A DNA stretch of 64,000 nucleotides from assembly GCF_003315205.1 (NCBI RefSeq), contig NZ_QNRR01000001.1, positions 372,001 to 436,000 on the forward strand. The letters run 5' to 3'. This document shows, piece after piece, positions 41,861 to 51,129 of this stretch. The notes beneath the pieces are model-generated. The model was not told the DNA's origin, searched no databases, and saw nothing but the letters and a program-made list of their open reading frames with translations. How positions within the stretch are numbered: the first letter of the stretch is position 1; every line of letters begins with the position of its first letter. Source of the DNA: Roseimicrobium gellanilyticum (lineage in GTDB: Bacteria > Verrucomicrobiota > Verrucomicrobiia > Verrucomicrobiales > Verrucomicrobiaceae). The translations under genes were made by a program, and so were the position numbers.

Positions 41861-42715
41861 ATGAAACGTTCTGCATTCCTTTCTCTCCTTCTGGCCATCG
41901 GGCTGTGCGGTTTTTCGCACGCCCAGGCTCCGTCCAAGCCCACCACCGGTCTGCAACTTTACAGCTTGCGCAGCCAGACCGCCCTGCGTGGCGTGCCGTG
42001 GGTGCTGGATAAGGTGAAGGAGTTTGGCATCACCGAACTTGAACTCGCTGGCACGGGCAACCTCACACCGGAGCAGTTCAAAGCAGAGGTGGACAAGCGC
42101 GGCCTCAAGGCCGTGAGCAGCCACTTCCCCTACGGACGCTACAAGAATGATCTCGCCAATGTGGTGAAGGATGCAAAGGCGCTCGGCATCAAATTCGCCG
42201 GCTGCGCCTGGATTGATCACAAGGATGCCTTTGATGAAGCCGAATGCCGCGATGCCATTGCGGTGTTCAACAAGGCCGGTGAGGCGCTCGCGAAGGAGGG
42301 CATCACCTTCTTCTACCATGCGCATGGTTATGAGTTCCATCCACACGGAAGCGGTACCCTGCTGGATCTCCTCATCACCGAGACGAAGCCGGAGTACGTG
42401 AGCTATCAGATGGACGTGCTGTGGATTGTCTTCCCTGGTCACGATCCGGTGAAGCTCCTCGAGAAATACGGCAACCGCTGGAAGCTGATGCACCTCAAGG
42501 ACCTGAAGAAGAACGTGGCTACCGGCTCGCTCTCCGGCAAGACGGATGTGGAGAATGATGTGACGCTCGGAACCGGTCAAACGGACTGGCCTGCCGTGCT
42601 CGCTGCTGCGAAGAAGGTGGGTGTGCAGCATTACTTCATCGAGGACGAATCCTCCACGTCCATCGATCAGATTCCCCAGAGTCTGAAGTTCATGAAGACG
42701 CAGGGTTTTGAGTGA
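41861..42715 (+). CDS. Exported sugar isomerase/epimerase-like TIM barrel
   Basis: A 284-residue protein: signal peptide (about residues 1-21, ending SHAQ) then an AP-endonuclease-2/xylose-isomerase-like barrel, LQLYSLRSQ...LELAGTGN, FYHAHGYEFHP and LMHLKDLKK, ending YFIEDESSTSIDQIPQSL. The metal set His/Glu/Asp is seen in HAHGYEF, QMDVLW, HLKD and EDE. It is a secreted relative of the protein at 18210. It is last in the ThuA-LRR operon and is followed seven bases later by a hairpin with a T tract. Confidence 0.87.
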   Translation: MKRSAFLSLLLAIGLCGFSHAQAPSKPTTGLQLYSLRSQTALRGVPWVLDKVKEFGITELELAGTGNLTPEQFKAEVDKRGLKAVSSHFPYGRYKNDLANVVKDAKALGIKFAGCAWIDHKDAFDEAECRDAIAVFNKAGEALAKEGITFFYHAHGYEFHPHGSGTLLDLLITETKPEYVSYQMDVLWIVFPGHDPVKLLEKYGNRWKLMHLKDLKKNVATGSLSGKTDVENDVTLGTGQTDWPAVLAAAKKVGVQHYFIEDESSTSIDQIPQSLKFMKTQGFE

Positions 42716-42721
42716 TTGTAG

Positions 42722-42744
42722 AAGGCTTCTCCAGAAGCCTTTTT
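42722..42744 (+). terminator. Terminator/repeat hairpin, copy 1
   Basis: AAGGCTTCT and AGAAGCCTT form a perfect nine-base stem around CC, followed by TTT, just seven bases after the isomerase stop. It fits a rho-independent terminator of the plus-strand operon. An almost identical sequence occurs in opposite orientation at 42814-42833, so it may be a mobile intergenic repeat. Confidence 0.7.
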
Positions 42745-42813
42745 GCGGCCTGATTATCCCCTTGGCAGCCACGTCGTTCTGCGATGTGGCTGTTTACGTT
42801 TCAGACGTTTTGA

Positions 42814-42833
42814 AAGGCTTCTGGAGAAGCCTT
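42814..42833 (-). terminator. Terminator/repeat hairpin, copy 2 (inverted)
   Basis: The same nine-base stem as at 42722 around GG, inverted, immediately beyond the FUSC transporter stop at 42834. On the minus strand it is followed by TTTC, a short U tract. The two copies share about 25 bases read in opposite directions, with 69 bases between their stems. Confidence 0.6.
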
Positions 42834-44975
42834 CTACGTTGTTGCGCCAGCTGCCAGCGCCATCGCATCAATTTCAGTGACCACCGTGGCGAGCTGGCGA
42901 TAGACCATCGCATCGTCCGGTGAGATGTTTGCGGGAGGCGCCGTCTTTTGCCACGAGTCTTTCGGTGAAGGTACACCCGACTCCAGGCTCTTTGCCAGCC
43001 CTTCCATCGTTTCTGTGATGCTGGTCACATAGGCGTGTGGAATGGCGAGCGGATCCCCTGCACGATGATTCAAATGCTGACCTAGCACGGTGATGGCGCG
43101 GGTGAGTCGCTGATTATAAGTCGTCAGTGCCGCGATCTGCTCAACGTCACCTCGTCGCTTCGAGGGTTCGCTGAGCAGGCGTTGCAAGGACGCCACAGCC
43201 TGGCTGTTCGCACGCTCGACCGTGCGCTTGGCCAGCACCGCGGCGCCTGTGAAGCGGTCCCCCTTCCCGAAGTGCTCGACCACTGATTCCAGATAGTTGC
43301 GATTCGCCCGTAGAGCAGCGGCCACGTAGCGCGGTGCCTGGGACTGCTCCCATTTCGGCCAGAGCAGGAAAGCGGCAGCGAGTGAGAGCATGCCACCGGC
43401 GAGTGTGGCGAGCAGCCGTTCCACAGTGAAGTCAAGATGCACGGGGATCATCGACTCCGTCATCAGCACGATCATGAGGGTGACGAAGAACACGGCATAG
43501 CCGTAGCGACGACGGACGAAGTACGCGAAGCAGAACGCCATGACCGACGCGCAGAGGATGAAACCGGCGGCAGGCATCTTCACCCAAAGAAGCAGGCTCC
43601 CCACGGTGCTGCCTGCGAGTGTGCCAAAGAGACGTTGACCCAGCTTCTGCCGGGTCGCGCCGTAGTCAGGCTGCAACACCACCAGCGCCGTGAAGGCAAT
43701 CCAGTGCCCGCGCGGAATCTGGAACCACTGATGAATCGCCACCGCCACCATGAGCACCGCAGCGACGCGAAAGGTGTAGCGTACCAGCGTCCAGTCGAAC
43801 TGGGCTGGAGGATTCACCCACGCGCCGAGTGAACGCATCGACATGCCGCTCAGGTCTGGCAGACGCAGCGCAAATCCGGATTGCGGCGTGCCGTGGTCGA
43901 CGGTCTCCCGGAGCGTCAATTGCACTGTGGGTAGCAACTCGCTCACCATGGCAAGCATCTGTCTGGCCTGCAGCACTTCTTCATCTTGGAGTGCCAGCGA
44001 TTGCAGTCGGGTATCGAGCACCTGGAGCAAGTCACCGGCGCGGCGGATGCGCACATCGAGTGCCATCAATTGCTCCGGCCGATGGGTGATGACGGTGAGT
44101 GCTCCAGAACGCAAGGCGCTCGCGAGGGACCGCAGTGCAGAATCAAAGCTGGGCCCAACGGACTTGAAGTCATCCCGCGAGCGCAGGGTCTCCATGGCCG
44201 TGTGGAGAGCCGTGGTACGGGTGGCCAGACGTGCGGCCAGTTGCGTCGTGTCATCCAGATGCGCGGCCAGACTCTCACTGCGCTGGCCCATGGTGGTCGC
44301 GATGACATGCAAGGTGCGGTCGACGGTGGCGCGCAGGGCCCCCTCTTTCTCGGGGACCTGCTGCACCGTGGGCTTGCCATCATCCGTTTCAGAGCGCATG
44401 GCCGTCACGAGATCTGAGGCCGCCACCCAAGTCTCTGCCACTGCATGCCGCACCGCATGTTGCGGACGGAAGAACCAGCCGGCCAGTTGCACCAGAATGC
44501 CGCCCAGCCCACCCAGGCACGTGGCTGCCATTAGGTGCCAGGCATGTGACCAGTCACCCGGCTCGGACATGGCCAGGAGAAAGAAGAGTCCGGACGCCAG
44601 GGCAAAGTTTGGCCCGTAGTCTCCGCTGAGGTACCTCCAGCACCCCGCGAGCATGGCCAGCACACCAATGGCCAGCACGGCGGTGATGAGGTGATTCCCT
44701 GCCATGGCGCCCGCCCATGCCGAGCAGGCAAGCACCGCCGTCAGCACGAGAAGAATCGCCGCCCGTGCGCGATAGTCACCTCGGACATCGAGCAGAGCCA
44801 CATTCTGCGCGGCTGGCGCCGCCATGATCACTGCCCAGGGGTTCCCCGTCAGCAGGCAGAGAGACCAGGCCCCGGCCATCGCCAGCGAGCTGCGTAGCGC
44901 ACGGGCGACATCTGTCGTGAGCATCGAGTGCTCAAAAACCTTCCCTGCCCTGGTCGAGTCGTGAGGTGAGGCCAT
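42834..44975 (-). CDS. FUSC-family membrane protein (YccS/AaeB-type transporter)
   Basis: A 713-residue protein built from two halves: an N-terminal block of about six transmembrane helices (about 30-170), a long cytoplasmic helical region with heptad character (about 180-380), and a second block of helices beginning YTFRVAAVLMVAVAIHQWF (from about residue 400) that contains the FUSC signature PRGHWIAFTALVVLQPDYGATRQK. Relatives export aromatic acids and fusaric acid. A soluble C-terminal tail follows. The ATG at 44975 has AGG four bases upstream; TTG at 44999 and ATG at 44924 are alternatives. No partner membrane-fusion gene is adjacent. Confidence 0.85.
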   Translation of the reverse strand: MASPHDSTRAGKVFEHSMLTTDVARALRSSLAMAGAWSLCLLTGNPWAVIMAAPAAQNVALLDVRGDYRARAAILLVLTAVLACSAWAGAMAGNHLITAVLAIGVLAMLAGCWRYLSGDYGPNFALASGLFFLLAMSEPGDWSHAWHLMAATCLGGLGGILVQLAGWFFRPQHAVRHAVAETWVAASDLVTAMRSETDDGKPTVQQVPEKEGALRATVDRTLHVIATTMGQRSESLAAHLDDTTQLAARLATRTTALHTAMETLRSRDDFKSVGPSFDSALRSLASALRSGALTVITHRPEQLMALDVRIRRAGDLLQVLDTRLQSLALQDEEVLQARQMLAMVSELLPTVQLTLRETVDHGTPQSGFALRLPDLSGMSMRSLGAWVNPPAQFDWTLVRYTFRVAAVLMVAVAIHQWFQIPRGHWIAFTALVVLQPDYGATRQKLGQRLFGTLAGSTVGSLLLWVKMPAAGFILCASVMAFCFAYFVRRRYGYAVFFVTLMIVLMTESMIPVHLDFTVERLLATLAGGMLSLAAAFLLWPKWEQSQAPRYVAAALRANRNYLESVVEHFGKGDRFTGAAVLAKRTVERANSQAVASLQRLLSEPSKRRGDVEQIAALTTYNQRLTRAITVLGQHLNHRAGDPLAIPHAYVTSITETMEGLAKSLESGVPSPKDSWQKTAPPANISPDDAMVYRQLATVVTEIDAMALAAGATT

Positions 44976-45050
44976 GCTGCCTGCGCACTCTATAGCCAAA
45001 CCAGTGGCATGGCAAAACGAGTGCGCAGGAGAGGATGCTTTCGACGAGGA

Positions 45051-48000
45051 CTATTTGGCCGCCGAAGCCGCAGGCAGGGGCACCTGCGCATAAGTCTGCA
45101 GGTAGGCGACAAGGTCACGCTGCTGCTGCTCATTCAGCGTCAGGAGCAGGCCTTCCGGCATGAGGGACATGGGGAATTCCTCCTGCTTGGCAATCTCTGT
45201 GCGTTCCACCGTGGTTTCCTGGCCCACCATTTTCAGCGTAACGGTGCGCTGGGTCTTGGCGGCCACATTGCCGCTGAGGATGCGGCCATCCTTCAGGGTC
45301 ATCACGGTCATGCGATAGTCCGCGGCAACCATGGCGCTGGGGTCCACGATGTTGTCCAGCAGGTAGCTCAGATCATGGCGACCGCTGCCGGTGAGGTCAG
45401 GGCCAATGTGATTCCCCTGGCCGTACAGTGTGTGGCAGGCGGCGCACACGTTGTTGAAGACAAGACGTCCCGCGTTCACGTCGGCTTTTGCCAGGGCATC
45501 CTTGGTAAGACGGGTCTTCAGGTCGGCGATGAGCTTCTTCTTGTCTTCGCTCGATTCACGCTGCTCGCCCCAGGCTTCAGCCAGTTTCTTGGTGAGGGCT
45601 TCATCGTTGAAGCCGCGAATCTGGCGGGCTTGCATGGCAGTGACGTCCGCACGCTCGATGCGGCCGGCGGCGAGGGCATTGAGCAGGGCGGCGGCGAATG
45701 CAGGACGCGACACAAGCGTGTCCAGCACGGCGGGACGTTCGGCGGGGTAGAACTTGCGATAGTTCTTCACCAGCAGTTCGCCGATGGCCGGGTCATCGAA
45801 CGCGGCCAGGCCACGTGCGGCCACCGTGTTCAGACTGCGCACATCCAGCAGGGATTCGCAGGTCTTCCGGAGATCCGCATCCTTGGCATCGATGAGTGTC
45901 TTCAGCGCGGCCATGCGGGCGTTCACATCAGCATTGCCATCCTTCACGATGCGCTTCACTTCGTCGAGGGCGCGTCCATCGCCGAAGAGGACGTTCAGGT
46001 CACGCAGCTTTTGGTCGAATGTGTCGCACTTCAGTGAGGCAACTCTGGCAGAGAACTTATCCCACGCCTCTGGTTTTTGTGCCTTGCGCCAGCCAGTGAA
46101 TCCCGTGGTGAGGCCGCGCAGAATGGCATCGGTGGTGTCGAGCATGTTGCGTCCCTCCTGGTCTTTGGCAAATACCAGCAGCGTGTTGAGCGCCGCAGGA
46201 TTGGTTTCCATGTCCTCAGCAGTGCGGCGGGCGATGAGTTCGGTGACCAGCGGGATGCGGCATCCCTTGGCGAGATTCACCAGATCCGTGGCAGGCAGGT
46301 CACGAATGCCAAACCAGTACATGAGCGGCAGGTTGTGGTCTTTGGCGTCCTCTCCATAAGCGACGAGGGCGCTGGCAAGCTTCAGCTTCTGGGCATCATT
46401 CCACACCGAGAGCGTTTCGGCCCAGGCCAGGCGCTGGCGGGGAGTGGATGCCGCAATGTGGGTGACGGCTGTGTCGGCGAGCTCTTCGAAATACTTCTCC
46501 ATGTTCGCCTTGTCCTTCTCAGAAGCATTTGGAGGCATCGCGCCTGCCATCTTCTTGTTGTAGGTGTAGACCAAGTGGATGGCCGAGGATTTCAGCGCAT
46601 CGTCCTTGGAGGCGAGCCATTGATCCAGGTGGGACTTTAGGTCTGCCATCGTGGCACTCATCACTTCCTTGGAGGAGGCGTCGAAGATGTAGCCTGCAGT
46701 CCACACGGAGCGGAGTTTCGTGCGCGTATCTGACGCGCCATCGTGCATGGCCAGCAATTGCTTGATGGTCGCAGTGAGGTTGCCTCCCTTGATGGCGCGC
46801 TCACGGAGTTCCCACCGTGCCATGCGCACCAGCCACTCATTGTCGCTGAGCTGGAGCTTCACGAGTTCTTCATCGCTGAGCTTCGTGAGGTCCGCTTCCT
46901 TGGGCTTCACGGCATCGCCGTAGGTGATCTTGTAGATGCGACCGGAGTTGCGATGCACGCCGTCGTTCTCATGGCATTCACCGATGTCGCTCCAGTCGAG
47001 CATGTACACGCCACCATCCGGCCCGTATTGAATTTCGATGCCGCGGAACCAAGGGTCGGCGGTCTTGAACATGTCTGGCTCATGCTTGGCCACATAGCCG
47101 CTGCCCTGCTTTTCGATGCGCTCCACATTGGCGCGGCGTCCGTGAAGATTCAGGGTGAAAACTTTTCCGCGGTACTCCTTGGGCCAGTTCGTGCCCTGGT
47201 AGATCATCATGCCTACGTGGGCGTGACCACCGCCGAGCTCGTCGTGTTTGTTGCCGGAGGCGTTGCGTGAGTCTGTCCAGCTCTTGCCCGTGTCCCAGTG
47301 GTAGTGATCCGCGTGCTGGTCGATGAGGCCATACACATGCTCATAGGGAGGCTCACCGTGCATGCGCTTCAGGAACGCGCCGCGCATGCCGTGCCAGAAA
47401 TGGCCGATGACCGTGTTGATGAAAAACATTTCGCCATTCTCATCCCAATCCATGCCCCAGGGATTCGTGGTGCCATGGCAGTAGGGTTCGTAGATTTTGC
47501 GCACAGGATGGTAGCGCCAGATGCCGCCGGCGGTGGGGAGACGATTCTCCTTCGGGGTGCCGGGAACATCGATCCACGAGGTGCTGCTGATGCCAATACG
47601 GCCATACAGCCAGCCATCGGGACCCCACTTCAGGCCGTTGGCGAAGGTGTGGCGGCTGTCGGCCTTCGTCTCGAATCCATCCAGCAGCACCTGCGGTGGG
47701 CCGTCCGGCACATCATCGCCATCCTTGTCAGGAATCCAGAGCAGGTGGGGAGGGCACATGGCATACACACCACCATAGCCGCGCTCGATGCTGGTGAGCA
47801 TCTGGGCTTCGTCCCAGAAGATCTTGCGCTCGTCATAGCGGCCGTCGTTGTTCTTGTCTTCGAAGATGAGGATGCGGTCCCGCAGCTTCATGTCGAAGCG
47901 CTCCTTGCTGTCGGAGTAGGTGTAGTTCTCCGCAATCCACAGGCGTCCCTTCTGGTCCCATGTCATGGCGATGGGCTGCATCACATCCGGCTCCGCAGCG

Positions 48001-48188
48001 AACACCGTGGCCTTGAACCCGGGCGGAAGCTGCATCTTCGAGAGCGACTCCTCCGCCTTGGCATACGGGATGGTCATTGCCTGGTTGTCCGTGGGCGTGG
48101 GGAAGTCCGCCCGTAAGGTAGGGGCGGCGCAGGAGAGGGCGAGGGCGGCAGCAGTGGAGATGCCGGGGAGAGCTGAGCGTCGGAGCAT
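45051..48188 (-). CDS. PVC-type haem-binding membrane-bound dehydrogenase
   Basis: A 1,045-residue exported protein. A signal peptide (about 1-26) is followed by a six-bladed PQQ/glucose-sorbosone dehydrogenase-type propeller: LPPGFKATVFAAEPDVMQPIAM, WIAENYTY and NGLKWGPDGWLYGRIG are the family segments. A helical repeat domain follows. The C-terminal cytochrome c domain has NVCAACHTLYGQGN (CAACH at 915-919) followed by GPDLTGSGR, the 'PVC-type haem-binding' module. It likely oxidises a sugar or alcohol in the periplasm. ATG at 48188 precedes the signal peptide. The gene appears to stand alone. Confidence 0.92.
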   Translation of the reverse strand: MLRRSALPGISTAAALALSCAAPTLRADFPTPTDNQAMTIPYAKAEESLSKMQLPPGFKATVFAAEPDVMQPIAMTWDQKGRLWIAENYTYSDSKERFDMKLRDRILIFEDKNNDGRYDERKIFWDEAQMLTSIERGYGGVYAMCPPHLLWIPDKDGDDVPDGPPQVLLDGFETKADSRHTFANGLKWGPDGWLYGRIGISSTSWIDVPGTPKENRLPTAGGIWRYHPVRKIYEPYCHGTTNPWGMDWDENGEMFFINTVIGHFWHGMRGAFLKRMHGEPPYEHVYGLIDQHADHYHWDTGKSWTDSRNASGNKHDELGGGHAHVGMMIYQGTNWPKEYRGKVFTLNLHGRRANVERIEKQGSGYVAKHEPDMFKTADPWFRGIEIQYGPDGGVYMLDWSDIGECHENDGVHRNSGRIYKITYGDAVKPKEADLTKLSDEELVKLQLSDNEWLVRMARWELRERAIKGGNLTATIKQLLAMHDGASDTRTKLRSVWTAGYIFDASSKEVMSATMADLKSHLDQWLASKDDALKSSAIHLVYTYNKKMAGAMPPNASEKDKANMEKYFEELADTAVTHIAASTPRQRLAWAETLSVWNDAQKLKLASALVAYGEDAKDHNLPLMYWFGIRDLPATDLVNLAKGCRIPLVTELIARRTAEDMETNPAALNTLLVFAKDQEGRNMLDTTDAILRGLTTGFTGWRKAQKPEAWDKFSARVASLKCDTFDQKLRDLNVLFGDGRALDEVKRIVKDGNADVNARMAALKTLIDAKDADLRKTCESLLDVRSLNTVAARGLAAFDDPAIGELLVKNYRKFYPAERPAVLDTLVSRPAFAAALLNALAAGRIERADVTAMQARQIRGFNDEALTKKLAEAWGEQRESSEDKKKLIADLKTRLTKDALAKADVNAGRLVFNNVCAACHTLYGQGNHIGPDLTGSGRHDLSYLLDNIVDPSAMVAADYRMTVMTLKDGRILSGNVAAKTQRTVTLKMVGQETTVERTEIAKQEEFPMSLMPEGLLLTLNEQQQRDLVAYLQTYAQVPLPAASAAK

Positions 48189-48307
48189 TATGAGAAGAAC
48201 GGGTGGTGCGGAGAAACTTTCGGGGTCTTCGCAAGAAAACCCCCGGGGCGCAAGAGGGGAAACCTGCTCGTCCCGCCGGTGATGCGGGCCGGCAAAAAAT
48301 GAGCCAA

Positions 48308-49129
48308 TCACTTCAACGGTAGCGCGGCATTGGCCTGCCAGGCCATCACATACGCAGTGATGTAGAGTCCGAGGACGAACGCTGCGGTGATCCACTTCCC
48401 CAAAGAAGAGCCCTTCTTCAGAATCGGCGCCTCAGCAGCGTTGTATTCGCGGAAATCATCCTGCTGGGAGAGGTAATTCCAATCGGACGTGTGGATCGCC
48501 TGGCGTATTTTTGCTTCGAAGTCGTTCAACTTGTCCACGATGCGCTCGTATCCGTGCTTCGATTTGAAGTCGATATCGCTGCAATGTGGACCACTCCCAA
48601 ATTCCATCTTGAGATTGGTCATCGAGTAAAAGCCGTTCACGTATTCTGCGGTGCCCTTCAATTTCGTCAGCGTCCAGAGAGGCCAGAAAGAGACTTCATT
48701 GCCCTCGGTCTTGATGATGTAGAGCGGCGTGATTACCAGCCAGTCCTTCAGTTTGGAAGTGAAGAGCTTCCAGGTGCTGAGAACGATGCCAATCTGAATC
48801 AGGGCTGCGACCAGCGTCACCACACCCAGCCAAAATTCGGTAGAACCCTTCCACCGGGCGTTGAATCCATACCCCACCACGTACACCATGGGGAGCAGGG
48901 CAATGAAGCACAGGACCACCCTTGAGCCGGACAAACTCGTGTCGATGGCAAATTGCCCGCTCCGGTTGGCGTCCAGGCGCTTGAGGAGACGTTCTTGTAC
49001 TGGCGGAGGCAAGGCGTGATAGTGGGCATGACCAGCCTCCAGCCGGCCGAGCTTGGCGGCCTCCGCAGCCGGGGGCTGGATGCTGCCCAATCTGCTTTGG
49101 TGGGGTGGATATTCTCGGTTGGAATCCAT
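48308..49129 (-). CDS. Membrane protein with PH-like segment, unknown function
   Basis: A 273-residue protein. The N-terminal 60 residues are soluble and Pro/Ala/Leu-rich. Transmembrane helices lie at about 69-90, 98-118 and 248-268. Between them the strand pattern DWLVITPLYIIKTEGNEVSFWPLWTLTKLKG resembles a bacterial PH-like domain, but weakly. No family name is assigned. It ends 119 bases upstream of the dehydrogenase start and may precede it on a transcript. Confidence 0.65.
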   Translation of the reverse strand: MDSNREYPPHQSRLGSIQPPAAEAAKLGRLEAGHAHYHALPPPVQERLLKRLDANRSGQFAIDTSLSGSRVVLCFIALLPMVYVVGYGFNARWKGSTEFWLGVVTLVAALIQIGIVLSTWKLFTSKLKDWLVITPLYIIKTEGNEVSFWPLWTLTKLKGTAEYVNGFYSMTNLKMEFGSGPHCSDIDFKSKHGYERIVDKLNDFEAKIRQAIHTSDWNYLSQQDDFREYNAAEAPILKKGSSLGKWITAAFVLGLYITAYVMAWQANAALPLK

Positions 49130-49263
49130 GAAATTGTCTCCAGAATACTAGTTGTCGTCCTGCCTCTGAACGGCGGCGACTATGAACAAAGAATGGAGTA
49201 AATCAATGCTCGCCACAGCCGCTGTAGGTTGACGTTGCCTGTATCTTTGGCCCCCCCGAAATC

Positions 49264-50313
49264 ATGACTCCTGTCCAGCACCTCAATGCCCTCCTGGCCC
49301 GCCCGGAGCCGCTGCTGGCCCTTGCCCCCATGCAGGACGTGACGGACCTGCCTTTTTGGCGGCTCATGACGGCCTACGGCGGTGCGGACGTGTACTACAC
49401 GGAGTACTTCCGCGTCCACGCCGACTCCAAGCTGGAGAAGGGCATCGTGCCCTCCATCGCGGAGAATCCCACCGGCATGCCTGCCGTGGCGCAAATGATT
49501 GGGAATGACATTCCCTCCCTCGTACGCACGGCAAAAGAGCTCCAGCAGTACCCCATCGCCGCCGTGGACCTGAATCTCGGCTGCCCGGCACCCGTGGTGT
49601 ACAAGAAGTGCGCCGGCGGCGGCCTGCTGCGCGAGCCGGAACGCATTGATGCCATCCTCGGCGCCCTGCGCGATGCCGTGCAGGTGAAGTTCACCGTGAA
49701 GACCCGCATCGGCTTTGATGACAATGCCGTCTTCGACCGTCTCCTGCCCATCTTCGCGAAGCACTCCATCGACCTCCTCACCGTCCACGGTCGCACCGTG
49801 CTGGAGATGTATCGCAGTGACGTGCATTACGACTTCATCGCCCGCGCCGTGCAGGCGATGTCCTGCCCGGTGCTGGCGAATGGCAATGTCTCCTCCGCGA
49901 AGAAGGCGGAGCAGATCTTGCAAGAGACCGGCGCGCGTGGCCTCATGATTGGCCGTGGAGCGATTCGCAATCCGTGGATGTTCCAGCAGATCCGGCAGCA
50001 TCAGCACGGCGAGCCCATCCTGCTGCCTCGTGGCCGCGACGTCCTCGCGTACATCCACGCCCTCTACGATGCCGTCACCTCACCTGAAGTGCCTGAAACC
50101 TTGCAGGTGCAGAAGATGAAGAAGTACCTCAACTTCCTCGGTCTCGGCGTGGAGCCTAGCGGCGCCTTCCTGCATGCGATGCGTCGCGTGAAGACCAAGG
50201 CCGAACTCTTCGCCCTGTGTGCTGAGCATCTGGATCACGGGGATGAGATGTCACTGGAACCTTTCGAGCTGGACTTGCAGGCGAAGGACGTGCTGGCGGG
50301 GGTGCACCAATAG
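49264..50313 (+). CDS. tRNA-dihydrouridine synthase
   Basis: A 349-residue FMN enzyme that reduces uridine to dihydrouridine in tRNA D-loops. The sequences LAPMQDVTDLPFW, AVDLNLGCPAPVVYKKCAGGGLL, VHGRTV and GLMIGRGAIRNPW match the Dus family in order (TIM barrel, then a helical tRNA-binding tail). Which Dus subgroup (DusA, B or C) is not decided, so no symbol is given. ATG start; a bidirectional hairpin terminator follows at 50335. Confidence 0.92.
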   Translation: MTPVQHLNALLARPEPLLALAPMQDVTDLPFWRLMTAYGGADVYYTEYFRVHADSKLEKGIVPSIAENPTGMPAVAQMIGNDIPSLVRTAKELQQYPIAAVDLNLGCPAPVVYKKCAGGGLLREPERIDAILGALRDAVQVKFTVKTRIGFDDNAVFDRLLPIFAKHSIDLLTVHGRTVLEMYRSDVHYDFIARAVQAMSCPVLANGNVSSAKKAEQILQETGARGLMIGRGAIRNPWMFQQIRQHQHGEPILLPRGRDVLAYIHALYDAVTSPEVPETLQVQKMKKYLNFLGLGVEPSGAFLHAMRRVKTKAELFALCAEHLDHGDEMSLEPFELDLQAKDVLAGVHQ

Positions 50314-50334
50314 CGGTCGTCACGCGAGCGTAAA

Positions 50335-50362
50335 AAAACCGGTCTGCGTGCAGACCGGTTTT
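50335..50362. terminator. Bidirectional rho-independent terminator between dus and efp
   Basis: A perfect 13-base stem (AAAACCGGTCTGC, 50335-50347, with its complement 50350-50362) and a two-base loop. It is preceded by further A and followed by TTTT on the plus strand, so both strands have a U tract. It lies 21 bases after the dus stop and 23 bases before the EF-P stop (minus strand). Confidence 0.9.
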
Positions 50363-50385
50363 CGAAAAGGAATGTTGGAACGAAC

Positions 50386-50952
50386 TTAGTTCGCGCGGCC
50401 CAGGTAGCTGCCGTCTTCGGTCTTCACGCTGATCTTGTCGCCGCGATTGATGAAGAGGGGGACCTGCACGTCGAGACCGGTTTCCATGGTGGCGGTCTTG
50501 TAGACGTTGTTGGCGGAGTCGCCACGCACGCCTTCGGGAGCCTCGGTCACTTCCATCACGATGGACGGGGGAAGTTCAATGCCGGCCACGACTTCGTCCG
50601 CAAAAACGATGAGGTACTTCTGGCCTTCGATGAGGTACTTCTTCACGTCCTTCACCTTGTCGTCGCCCAAGAGTACGTCTTCGAAGGTCTCGGGGTGCAT
50701 GAAGTGGTAGCCGTCGCCGTCCTTGTAGCTGTACTCGTGGGAGTCACGGTTCAGGTTCACCGACTCCATGGACTCGTTGGAGGTCATGCGCAGGTTGTAC
50801 ACCTTGCCGATGGTGATGCTGCGGATGGACATCTGGACGTACGAAGCCATGCGCGGAGGCGTCTTGAGTTCGTAGTCGGAGACGACGCAAATGTCGTTGT
50901 TGTGACGAACAGCGTGACCTTTGCGGAGATTGATGACGGGGACGGAAGCCAT
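50386..50952 (-). CDS. efp: Elongation factor P (EF-P) with atypical loop
   Basis: A 188-residue protein of EF-P length. It relieves ribosomes stalled at polyproline by binding near the E and P sites. Domain I has ASVPVINLRKGHAVRHNND; the OB-fold domains contain SHEYSYKDGDGYHFMHPETFEDV and SANNVYKTATMETGLDVQVPLFI, and the end ISVKTEDGSYLGRAN is typical. The loop that carries the modified residue reads LKTPPRMASYV: the E. coli PGK(34)G is replaced by TPPR34, one residue longer, with Arg instead of Lys at the tip. Whether it is rhamnosylated or unmodified is unknown; EpmA/B/EarP are not in the window. ATG start at MASVPV. Confidence 0.9.
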   Translation of the reverse strand: MASVPVINLRKGHAVRHNNDICVVSDYELKTPPRMASYVQMSIRSITIGKVYNLRMTSNESMESVNLNRDSHEYSYKDGDGYHFMHPETFEDVLLGDDKVKDVKKYLIEGQKYLIVFADEVVAGIELPPSIVMEVTEAPEGVRGDSANNVYKTATMETGLDVQVPLFINRGDKISVKTEDGSYLGRAN

Positions 50953-51045
50953 GGGAGGGCGGTACTTAGAGAGGAATGGGGCAATTGCAACTAGGGAAAG
51001 GAGGCGGGGGAGGTGGATTGCCGCGGGCGGGTGGGGGCAAGTGTA

Positions 51046-51069
51046 CAGTGTTCAGTGTTCAGTTTTCAG
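51046..51069. repeat. Short heptanucleotide repeat (CAGTGTT) x about 3
   Basis: CAGTGTT occurs twice in perfect tandem, then once as CAGTTTT, followed by CAG. It lies in the 177 bases between the EF-P start (50952) and the DUF6807 stop (51130). Its unit length and CAGT start match the 14-copy CAGTAGT repeat at 22433, so the two may have the same origin. Nothing else recognisable was seen in this intergenic region. Confidence 0.6.
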
Positions 51070-51129
51070 GATGAGGGGGGTACGGAAACTTAAACGATGC
51101 GGAGTCGGTTCCTGAAAACGACGTCTTTT

